This document shows, in pieces, positions 45,833 to 52,839 of a stretch of 55,831 nucleotides of DNA (position 1 is its first letter; every line of letters starts with the position of its first letter). The notes under the pieces were generated by a model that had not been told where the DNA came from, did no database searches, and was given only the letters and a program-made list of their open reading frames with translations. The DNA is from an uncultured Clostridium sp. (lineage in GTDB: Bacteria; Bacillota; Clostridia; TANB77; CAG-508), in the NCBI GenBank assembly GCA_948434985.1, contig CAOJFV010000005.1, positions 1 to 55,831 of the forward strand, written 5' to 3'. Position numbers and translations under genes: made by a program.

Positions 45833-46390
45833 TTAGATTTTAATTTCGACAGCTTGTACACATCGTCTCATTTCTGGTTCTTCTAATATTCCAGTTATTA
45901 AAGTAAGTCTATTATCTTCTGTAGAACTTAAATAAGACCAATCTGTTTCTTTTATTATTAAATTACTGGTGACTCTATATTCTTTTTTTAAATTACCTTT
46001 AATATAAATAATTACATCTCCTTCTACTAACTCTGCTAATTTTTCGAAATAGTTTTCTTTGTATCCTGCGCTTGCTGCAATTAGTCCTATATTTCCATTA
46101 TCTCTAGGTGTTTCTCCAAAATGTCCAACATAATTATTTATAACTTCTCCTGAAGTACCCTCTTTAATTTCTGCTGAAATATTTATTTTAGGTATAACCA
46201 ACCTCCATTCTTCCTTTATTTCTTCATAAATCTCTTCTTTATACTTATCTTTAGTTACACTTGAAGTTGCTTGAACACAATTATTTTTCAAGCTAAAAAC
46301 CATAAGTGTTAAGAAGTTTGTTTGTATAAATATAATAACAGCAATAATAAGTGTCACTATACTAATACATCTTTTGGCACAACAATTCAT
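45833..46390 (-). CDS. sortase-fold protein lacking catalytic residues
   Basis: A 185-residue protein with an N-terminal membrane segment (about 10-31) and the class D/E sortase outline: LVIPKINISAEIKEGTSGEVINNYVGHFGETPRDNGNIGLIAAS...YFEKLAELVEGDVIIYIKGNLKKEYRV...TEDNRLTLITGILEEPEMRRCVQAVEI. The catalytic His (normally AGHR or similar) is replaced in IAASAGYKENYF, and the Cys of TLxTC is Gly (TLITG). The Arg after it seems kept. It cannot be an active transpeptidase as read; it may bind sorting signals or the adhesin downstream. No CGG explains the change. Confidence 0.75.
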   Translation of the reverse strand: MNCCAKRCISIVTLIIAVIIFIQTNFLTLMVFSLKNNCVQATSSVTKDKYKEEIYEEIKEEWRLVIPKINISAEIKEGTSGEVINNYVGHFGETPRDNGNIGLIAASAGYKENYFEKLAELVEGDVIIYIKGNLKKEYRVTSNLIIKETDWSYLSSTEDNRLTLITGILEEPEMRRCVQAVEIKI

Positions 46391-46811
46391 GCATTATTTC
46401 ACACTCCTACTTATTTAATTTTTAATTTTTGGATTTTAATTTAGATCTAAATTTTTTAGAACACTTCAAAGTAAAGTTTGAAGTTTTTCTAGAAATTAAT
46501 ATGATAATATTATAATATTCTTTTTTTATTTTGTAAAGAATTTTTTATCGACAAGAAGTGCCAAAATTCGACTTTCAGCACTTCTAAATATTATTCTATA
46601 TTTGGTTATTTCACCTATGTTTTACCTATTTTTAGCATTCCTCCTAAGTTTATTTATATTTAATTTTACTCTTCAATTTTAACCTTATCCTTATTTATAG
46701 TTTTCCTCCTTTGCACTTCTATATTTTACCTATAGTTTGTGTTCTAATTGTGAATTAATTGTAATGTTTTAAATTATTATTAGATGTTTACATAATTTTA
46801 CGAATTATGTA
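46391..46811. other. long non-coding gap
   Basis: An A/T-rich gap without an ORF. It holds one hairpin (about 46556-46588, GAAGTGC with GCACTTC) and, at its right end, the promoter of the GC-rich mini-ORFs. I see no tRNA or repeat array in it. Confidence 0.6.
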
Positions 46812-46840
46812 TTGCATTATTTGAACTTATATGTTATACT
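46812..46840 (+). promoter_or_regulatory. promoter of the GC-rich mini-ORFs
   Basis: TTGCAT at 46812-46817, a 17-base spacer and TATACT at 46835-46840, followed by GGAGG and the ATG at 46897. Confidence 0.75.
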
Positions 46841-46896
46841 TAATACATACTAGCAATAACGCTGGTAAAAAATTTCTTTTTAAGGAGGACTAAATT

Positions 46897-47010
46897 ATGC
46901 GGATTAAAATTCCCAAACAACCCAACCTTACACCTAATTTTTTGATGAAGATCGGTAATGAGCAGAGCAGCAGCGGCAGCGTGGCCGGTGGCGTTGTGCC
47001 CAGGAGGTAA
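46897..47010 (+). CDS. GC-rich 37-residue peptide with CGG as second codon
   Basis: I do not recognise it. A complete unit: promoter, AAGGAGG, ATG, 37 codons and stop. The peptide is basic at both ends with a Ser/Gly-rich centre (SSSGSVAGG) and ends in PRR. Codons are unlike the host (CCC, AGC, GTG, GGC, GCC) and the stretch is clearly GC-rich. Its second codon is CGG (46900-46902). If the host rule applied, the frame would shift at once and end after 15 residues. It might be a foreign peptide gene or a leader whose reading senses how CGG is decoded; the latter is speculative. Confidence 0.55.
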   Translation: MRIKIPKQPNLTPNFLMKIGNEQSSSGSVAGGVVPRR

Positions 47011-47015
47011 CCTGT

Positions 47016-47045
47016 ATGAGCGGATTTTTTTCTGGATACTTTTAG
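47016..47045 (+). CDS. nine-residue mini-ORF
   Basis: MSGFFSGYF, starting 5 bases after the previous stop, with AGGAGG 7 bases upstream embedded in the last codons of the first ORF. The coding is short, but the ribosome site is perfect and it is followed by terminator hairpins. It could be a signalling or export peptide, or chance. Confidence 0.4.
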   Translation: MSGFFSGYF

Positions 47046-47066
47046 TAATACCAACTTAATATTGTA

Positions 47067-47122
47067 ACCGGCAAAGCCGGTGGGGCGAGGGGAGCATATA
47101 TTGCTCCCCTGGTGTTTTTATT
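47067..47122 (+). terminator. double hairpin terminator of the mini-ORF unit
   Basis: Two hairpins, ACCGGC-AAA-GCCGGT (47067-47081) and a 9-base stem AGGGGAGCA/TGCTCCCCT (47088-47110), followed by a T run. Confidence 0.85.
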
Positions 47123-47135
47123 TTTATACAAAAAA

Positions 47136-47169
47136 TTTAAGTAGAAATCGCTAAAAATCTCTACTTAAA
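47136..47169 (-). terminator. terminator of ftsZ
   Basis: A 10-base perfect stem (47136-47145 with 47160-47169), 21 bases past the ftsZ stop; on the minus strand a T-rich stretch follows. Confidence 0.7.
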
Positions 47170-47189
47170 ACTATTTTTATATATTCTAT

Positions 47190-48308
47190 TTATTTAACTC
47201 CCTTTTTATTTCTTAAAAATGATGGTATATCTAAATCACTTGGATTTGATGAACTATCTGATGATGTTGGAATTGAATTTATTTTTTTATCCCAAGCTTT
47301 TGTTACTTTTTCTGCTACCCCAATTGTTGAAATTGAAAAATCTTGTTCAAATCCCGTTGCAATAACTGTTATTGAAATTTCGTCTCCCATATTTTCATCT
47401 ATAACTGCACCAAAGATTATGTTTGCTTCTGGGTCTACACTGCGTTGTACTAATTCTGCTGCTGTATTTACTTCGTGTAATCCAAGTTCTGAACCACCAG
47501 TAATGTTAATAATAACTCCTCTTGCCCCTTCTATTGAAGTTTCTAGTAATGGACTTTGAATAGCTTGTTTTGCAGCATCTTCTGCTCTGTTTTCTCCTGA
47601 TGCTCTACCTATACCCATATGTGCCATACCAGTATTTAGCATAATTGTTTTAACATCTGCAAAGTCTAAGTTTACAAGACCTGGTACTGCAATTAAGTCT
47701 GATATACCTTGTACACCTTGTCTTAAAACATCATCTGCCATTTTAAAAGCATCTACAATAGAAGTTTTTCTATCTATTATTTGTAATAATTTATCATTTG
47801 GTATTACAACTAATGTATCTACTTTACCTTTTAAGCTTTCTATTCCGCGTTCTGCTTGTGAAAGTCTTTTTTTACCTTCAAATGTAAATGGTTTTGTAAC
47901 AACACCTATTGTTAAAATTCCCATTTCTTTTGCAGCAGCTGCAACTATTGGTGCGGCACCTGTTCCTGTTCCACCACCCATACCAGCTGTTACGAAAACC
48001 ATATCTGCTCCACGTAACACTTCTGCTATTTCTGATTTATTTTCTTCTGCTGATTGTGCTCCTATATCAGGATTTGCTCCTGCTCCTAATCCTCTTGTTA
48101 TTTTTTCTCCTATTTGTATTTTAGTTCCTGCTTTTGATTCTTGAAGAGCTTGTCTATCAGTATTTACAGAGATAAATTCTACTCCTCTAATTCCTGATTC
48201 AACCATTCTGTTTACAGCATTGTTTCCTGCCCCTCCTACACCAATTACTTTTATTGTAGCTGTTCCGTCCATCATTCTATCATTGTTTTCTTCGTAATCT
48301 ACCATCAT
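47190..48308 (-). CDS. ftsZ: cell division protein FtsZ
   Basis: FtsZ, the tubulin-like GTPase of the division ring, 372 residues from the ATG at 48308 (GGGAGG 7 bases upstream). [17 protein letters not shown] is the nucleotide-binding start, [10 protein letters not shown] near residue 105 the tubulin signature, and [11 protein letters not shown] the T7 region. The C-terminal peptide [15 protein letters not shown] binds FtsA. It is the last gene of the cluster. Both CGG triplets are out of frame. Confidence 0.98.
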   Translation of the reverse strand: MMVDYEENNDRMMDGTATIKVIGVGGAGNNAVNRMVESGIRGVEFISVNTDRQALQESKAGTKIQIGEKITRGLGAGANPDIGAQSAEENKSEIAEVLRGADMVFVTAGMGGGTGTGAAPIVAAAAKEMGILTIGVVTKPFTFEGKKRLSQAERGIESLKGKVDTLVVIPNDKLLQIIDRKTSIVDAFKMADDVLRQGVQGISDLIAVPGLVNLDFADVKTIMLNTGMAHMGIGRASGENRAEDAAKQAIQSPLLETSIEGARGVIINITGGSELGLHEVNTAAELVQRSVDPEANIIFGAVIDENMGDEISITVIATGFEQDFSISTIGVAEKVTKAWDKKINSIPTSSDSSSNPSDLDIPSFLRNKKGVK

Positions 48309-48359
48309 TTTTCTTCCTCCCAATTTTTATTTATTTTTTATTAAAAACTTATTCGTTTT

Positions 48360-49589
48360 CTATGAATAGAAAAATTCTTTTATTCTTTCCATTACTGTAG
48401 CAAAGATATTTGTATCTAATTTTGTATCTATATTACTTGATACTGTTTTTGCAAAAGGTCTAGCCGCAATGTATCTTACTAATGAATAAGATGTGCGATA
48501 AGTTGGTTTTACTGTGCTTATTAATCTTCCTGTTGCTATCTTTACTGGTATGTTTAATATTATTTTTCCTGCAACATCACTTTTATTTATATTTGTTATT
48601 CCTTGTCCTGTTAATACTACATTATTAATTCTAGGTTTAATCCCTTGATTTGTTATATCTTTGTTTACCAATAAGAATATTTCTTCAATTCTTGCTTCAA
48701 TAATTTCAATTAATTCTGAACTTTTTATAATTTTATTTTTTGAATCTCCTTTGTAAGTATTCAAAATTATATCATTATCATTATCAATAAAAGATTTTAA
48801 AGCAAGTCCATATTGTCTTTTTAATTTATCTGCTTCTTCTAGAGATATATTAAGTACTAACGCTATATCGTTTGTAATAATATCTCCACCTAGTGGTATT
48901 GTATTTGTATAAATAAATGATTCTCCTTCAAATACTCCTATATCTGTATTTCCCGCTCCTATATCTAATAACATAACATTATCATGTAATTCATTTACAT
49001 CTAATATTAAGTTTCTTTCTGCAAGTGTATTTGGTACCATTCCATCTATTTCTAGTCCTGCCTTTTTAAATATACTTGAAATCTGTCTTGTGTAATCCTT
49101 ATCAGCAAGTATTATTTGTGCATTTAGTGTAAATTCTTGGCTTATATTTCCTACTGGATCTTTAGTTGCTTTTCCATCACTTAATATAAAATCATTTGGT
49201 ACGATATCTATAATTGTTTTTCCATCTGGTACTTCAATATCTCTTACTTGCATTATAGCTTGTCCTACATCTCTTACAGAAATCCCAGCATATTTATCTT
49301 TTAACTCTTTTGTAACACTATTTTGCACTATTGTGGCATATTTACCTGGTATTGTTATATATGCAGAATTTATCTTTAAATTTGATTCATCCTCAGCATT
49401 CTTAATTGTTTTAGCCAACGCTTCCGCAATTTTATCTTCGTTAATTATCTTTCCTTTTTTGATACCTTCGCATTTACTGCTAGTTGAACATATAATTTCA
49501 ATTTGATTAAAATTATTAACTTCCCCTACAACAGCTGATACTTTAGAAGTTCCGATATCAATTCCAACAATTATATCACCTATTGCCAA
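48360..49589 (-). CDS. ftsA: cell division protein FtsA
   Basis: A 409-residue actin-like protein that ties FtsZ to the membrane. IVGIDIGTSKVSAVVGE at the N terminus, MLLDIGAGNTDIGVFEGES near residue 207 and VVLTGQGITNI near 325 are the nucleotide-binding elements; the 1C domain lies between. The C terminus is a short amphipathic helix (FATVMERIKEFFYS) for membrane binding. The start codon is TTG with GGAGG 7 bases upstream. Four CGG triplets, all out of frame. Confidence 0.97.
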   Translation of the reverse strand: MAIGDIIVGIDIGTSKVSAVVGEVNNFNQIEIICSTSSKCEGIKKGKIINEDKIAEALAKTIKNAEDESNLKINSAYITIPGKYATIVQNSVTKELKDKYAGISVRDVGQAIMQVRDIEVPDGKTIIDIVPNDFILSDGKATKDPVGNISQEFTLNAQIILADKDYTRQISSIFKKAGLEIDGMVPNTLAERNLILDVNELHDNVMLLDIGAGNTDIGVFEGESFIYTNTIPLGGDIITNDIALVLNISLEEADKLKRQYGLALKSFIDNDNDIILNTYKGDSKNKIIKSSELIEIIEARIEEIFLLVNKDITNQGIKPRINNVVLTGQGITNINKSDVAGKIILNIPVKIATGRLISTVKPTYRTSYSLVRYIAARPFAKTVSSNIDTKLDTNIFATVMERIKEFFYS

Positions 49590-49873
49590 AGCTTATTCCT
49601 CCATTTTTTATATTGTATTTTTCTTACGTAAGAATATTATATTTTAATAAAAAAGTCAATAGTTTTTGTAATATTTTTGTAATATTTTCGCCTCTGTTTT
49701 GTAATAATATTTTATATTGCTTGATACAGTAGGGATTTGTCGTTTTTTACCAATTTACCCCATTTTTTTATGAAGTATTGCTAATCTAAAAAGTTATATA
49801 TTCTTTAGCAACAACCTCTCTTCTTAAATTAAATAAGAGACTGACTAAAACTGTCTGCCTCCTATATTTTTAA

Positions 49874-50248
49874 TTATTTATTATCATCACTAATATTTTT
49901 TTCTTTTTTTCCTGTCCATTTATCTAAATAATACCTACGTATAATTGCTAAATTTGTAAACATTCTTCCAACAAATACTATAATTGCAGCAAGATAAATA
50001 TCTACATTTAGCTTCTCTCCTAAATATGTAAGTAATATTGATAAAATTGCATTTCCAAAAAATCCTGAAACAAATATTTTTAAATCAAAGTTACCTTTTA
50101 GTACAGATGTTATTCCACCAAATACGGAATCAAGTGCTGCTATAATTGAAATTGCTAAATATCCTGACATACTATACGGTATAATTGGTGCATTCATTCC
50201 TGCAAGTGCTCCTATAATACATCCTATTAATATTGCTATAAAAATCAT
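49874..50248 (-). CDS. sbp: small basic protein (DUF1290)
   Basis: A 124-residue membrane protein with three to four segments, matching the small basic protein of the Firmicute division cluster: ILIGCIIGALAGMNAPIIPYSMSGYLAISIIAALDSVFGG...NLAIIRRYYLDKW. In Bacillus sbp lies between ylxW/ylxX and ftsA as here. ATG at 50248 with AAGGAG upstream; the DUF881 stop is 1 base away. Confidence 0.88.
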   Translation of the reverse strand: MIFIAILIGCIIGALAGMNAPIIPYSMSGYLAISIIAALDSVFGGITSVLKGNFDLKIFVSGFFGNAILSILLTYLGEKLNVDIYLAAIIVFVGRMFTNLAIIRRYYLDKWTGKKEKNISDDNK

Positions 50249-50249
50249 T

Positions 50250-50972
50250 TTATTTTTCTCCTTCCATATCAATATATTTTATCTCTATCTTACGTGAATA
50301 TTTTGGAATTCTAATATTATTTTGTCTTTCTAAAGATACTGCATATTCAGAATACATATCCATAAATCCTACTGTTTTTGTAGTAAGTGCACTTTCTAGA
50401 TATTTTGGATCTCCAATTGCTTTTATAACATATGGTGATACTATTTTTTCTTTATTTATTAATATGTAGTGTGTTATATCATCAACATATATATCTACAA
50501 TATCACTCATATTAATAATTCTTTGATCATTAATGCTAATAGCTTCAGCACCTGCTGAATTTAATTCATTTATTAAATGTAGTAGAATATCTGATTTTAA
50601 TAATTCACTTTCCTCGTTTTCCTCGTTTTGTACTAAAGTTATAACTATTCCATCGCCTTTTACATCAGTTTCACCAGCTAAAGTCTTTGCTTGTAATAAT
50701 TCTTTATCTAATAGTTCTGATGCTTCTTGATTTGCTTCTTTTTTCTCTCTATATTCTGCAATCCTTTCATTTGTTTCTTGCAATTTTTCATATGTTGCTT
50801 CATATCTTTCTTTCCATAAAGCTATTTTCTCTCTTAATTCAGTTTCTGTCATTGTTTCTATTTCTGTTATATTGGTTTCCTCTATTGTTTTAAATTGAAT
50901 AAAAATTACATATGTTAGAATAAAACATATAATTCCAATCGTTACAATCATAATATTTTTACCTTTTTTCAA
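50250..50972 (-). CDS. DUF881 family division-cluster protein
   Basis: About 240 residues, the second of two tandem DUF881 proteins (YlxW/YlxX-like). One membrane segment (about 10-28) is followed by a coiled coil and the DUF881 domain: GDGIVITLVQNEEN and LNSAGAEAISINDQRIINMSDIV...VIKAIGDPKYLESAL. Role unknown; always near sbp and ftsA. I use TTG 50972, which has AGGTG upstream, over a GTG three codons before it. Confidence 0.85.
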   Translation of the reverse strand: MKKGKNIMIVTIGIICFILTYVIFIQFKTIEETNITEIETMTETELREKIALWKERYEATYEKLQETNERIAEYREKKEANQEASELLDKELLQAKTLAGETDVKGDGIVITLVQNEENEESELLKSDILLHLINELNSAGAEAISINDQRIINMSDIVDIYVDDITHYILINKEKIVSPYVIKAIGDPKYLESALTTKTVGFMDMYSEYAVSLERQNNIRIPKYSRKIEIKYIDMEGEK

Positions 50973-50981
50973 TCCTATCAC

Positions 50982-51684
50982 CTACTCTGCATTTTTTAAG
51001 TATTTATTAGTTAATACCCCATTATATTTTTTTATTGTAATATTATCGCTTTCTTTTACATCTATTGAAATCTGTTCCCCATATTGTTTAATAAATGAAC
51101 CTGGTCTTAGTAAATTATCACATAAATATTTGTTCCCTATTGCTTCAATAACAAATGGAGCTCCTATTGGTTCTCCATTTATTTGTACAATTGCACCCGC
51201 ACAACTTATTACAGTTGATGGCACAATTCTTTGCCCATTAATACTTATCGCATCTGCACCTATATTCTTTATTTCGTTTACAATTGCGCGTAAGTCGCCA
51301 TCATGTACTAAATCTAGTGCTGTTACAAACTTAGAATTCGTATTATCTTGAACAGTAATAATCACTCCTGAACCAGTTACATCAGTTAGTCCTAAATATG
51401 TATTTAATTCTTTTAATCTTTTTTGTTTTTCTATTGAGTTAGAGTCTTCACTCGTACTTGTTTTTCTCTCAGTCTCTAAATTTTTTTCTGCAACCTCTAA
51501 TTCACTATATACTCTATCATACTTTTCCTTCCATCTTAGCACTTGATCTCTTAATCCATTTTCTGTATCATTTTTTCCGTGCAGTATTTGTCGCATCTTC
51601 TATTGTATTTAATTGTACCATAATACAAAACGTTAAAATAAGACACATAATTCCTAATGTAATTGCAATTTGTTTTTTCTTCAC
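50982..51684 (-). CDS. DUF881 family protein, read through a CGG +1 site
   Basis: 233 residues after repair. The open frame from 51596 lacks the membrane anchor of the family. Upstream, GTG at 51684 with GGAGG 7 bases before it opens VKKKQIAITLGIMCLILTFCIMVQLNTIEDATNTA, then CGG (51579-51577) and a stop two codons on. Dropping the C gives NTAGKNDTENGLRDQVLRWKEKY, joining anchor and coiled coil. The DUF881 domain follows (GSGVIITVQDN, GADAISINGQRI). Tandem with the other DUF881 gene. Confidence 0.9.
51577..51579 (-). other. CGG +1 recoding site in the first DUF881 gene (Gly36)
   Basis: Zero frame AAT ACT GCA CGG AAA AAA TGA. Repaired ACT GCA (C) GGA AAA AAT GAT ACA gives Thr-Ala-Gly-Lys-Asn-Asp-Thr. 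Fourth base A. The upstream part is needed to give the protein its membrane anchor. Confidence 0.88.
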
Positions 51685-51716
51685 TTAAAGTTCCTCCATT
51701 TCTTTATATAAAATAA

Positions 51717-52835
51717 TTATTCTTTCTTTCTAAAATAAACATTACCTTTATTTAAATCACCATTTATAAAAATTTCTCCTTCTATTCCTCTTTCTTCTGC
51801 TAATATTGCTTTTAGATATAACATTCTAGTACTTAAGTTTGAAGCATCTCCTATATAAACTTTTTTCTTTTCTCCTTCTAGAATAATAGTATAATTTTGT
51901 TTATCACTAATGTTTATCTTTGTAATAAAATTACTTATTTCATTCATACTGGCAGATTCCATTATTTTTAATACAGTTCCTAATTTTTCTAGATCTTCGT
52001 CATTTAATCTATTTCCTACTATAATATTCTCTCCGCTTGTTGTATATCCCTCTATTATAGGTACATCTAATTTATCTTCTAATATATCTAAAATATATCC
52101 TTGATTATTTATATATACAAAACTATTTGCATATTCTAAGTTATATGTAGTTTTTCTTTCTTTAACAGTTATCAATATTTTATTTGGCAATTTTCTTTTT
52201 ATATCAACACTTTCTATATAAGCATTTTGTTTTATGTTTTTCTTTATTGTATTAATACTTGTCTTATAGATGTTTTCGCCTATTGTAAGATTAGATAAAC
52301 TAATAATTGTATCTGTACTTATTTTTTCATTGTTTTGCACTTGTATTTCTGCTAAATTAAATAGTGGTGACATCATAAAATATATAAAGGAAGCAACTAA
52401 TGCTAAAAATAGGATTGTCCATTTTATTACCCCTTTGATAATTCTATTTTTTTTATTGTTTAAATTTTGTTTAGTATCTATTTTTTCTTCTGCATTTGTT
52501 TTATATGTTTTCTTTATATTTTCACTGTTCTTTCTTTTTGAATTCTTTGTATCAGATTTTGCTTTGTTTTTATTTTTAGAATTTACCTTTTTGTTGGTAG
52601 TTTTTTCAGTATTTTTACTATTTTTATTTTTTATATCTGGTATTTTAGTTACTCCAATTACGATTTCATTATCAAAATTAAATGTATTGTTCTCTTGGGC
52701 AGACTTTGTGCCTGCCCTTACATTTTTCTTTTTTGATTTAATACTATTTTTTTGTTTTGTATTTTTGTTTTTTTTAGTGCTTTTTTGTTCATCCATATAA
52801 ATAAAATTTAACTCTGTATTTTTTTTCTTACTCAC
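51717..52835 (-). CDS. ftsQ: division protein FtsQ/DivIB
   Basis: A 372-residue protein. The first ~135 residues are a very Lys/Asn/Ser-rich cytoplasmic tail, longer than usual. One membrane segment follows (WTILFLALVASFIYFMM, about 143-160), then a POTRA domain (FNLAEIQVQNNEKISTDTIISLSNLTIGENIY) and the FtsQ beta domain. It links early and late divisome parts. GTG start 4 bases after the murA stop, so coupling is likely. The only CGG is out of frame. Confidence 0.92.
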   Translation of the reverse strand: MSKKKNTELNFIYMDEQKSTKKNKNTKQKNSIKSKKKNVRAGTKSAQENNTFNFDNEIVIGVTKIPDIKNKNSKNTEKTTNKKVNSKNKNKAKSDTKNSKRKNSENIKKTYKTNAEEKIDTKQNLNNKKNRIIKGVIKWTILFLALVASFIYFMMSPLFNLAEIQVQNNEKISTDTIISLSNLTIGENIYKTSINTIKKNIKQNAYIESVDIKRKLPNKILITVKERKTTYNLEYANSFVYINNQGYILDILEDKLDVPIIEGYTTSGENIIVGNRLNDEDLEKLGTVLKIMESASMNEISNFITKINISDKQNYTIILEGEKKKVYIGDASNLSTRMLYLKAILAEERGIEGEIFINGDLNKGNVYFRKKE

Positions 52836-52839
52836 ACTA

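Noticed and set aside
45833..46390. Missing sortase Cys caused by a frame break
   Set aside because: The family sequence is continuous on both sides of TLITG, there is no CGG, and Gly is encoded in the same frame.
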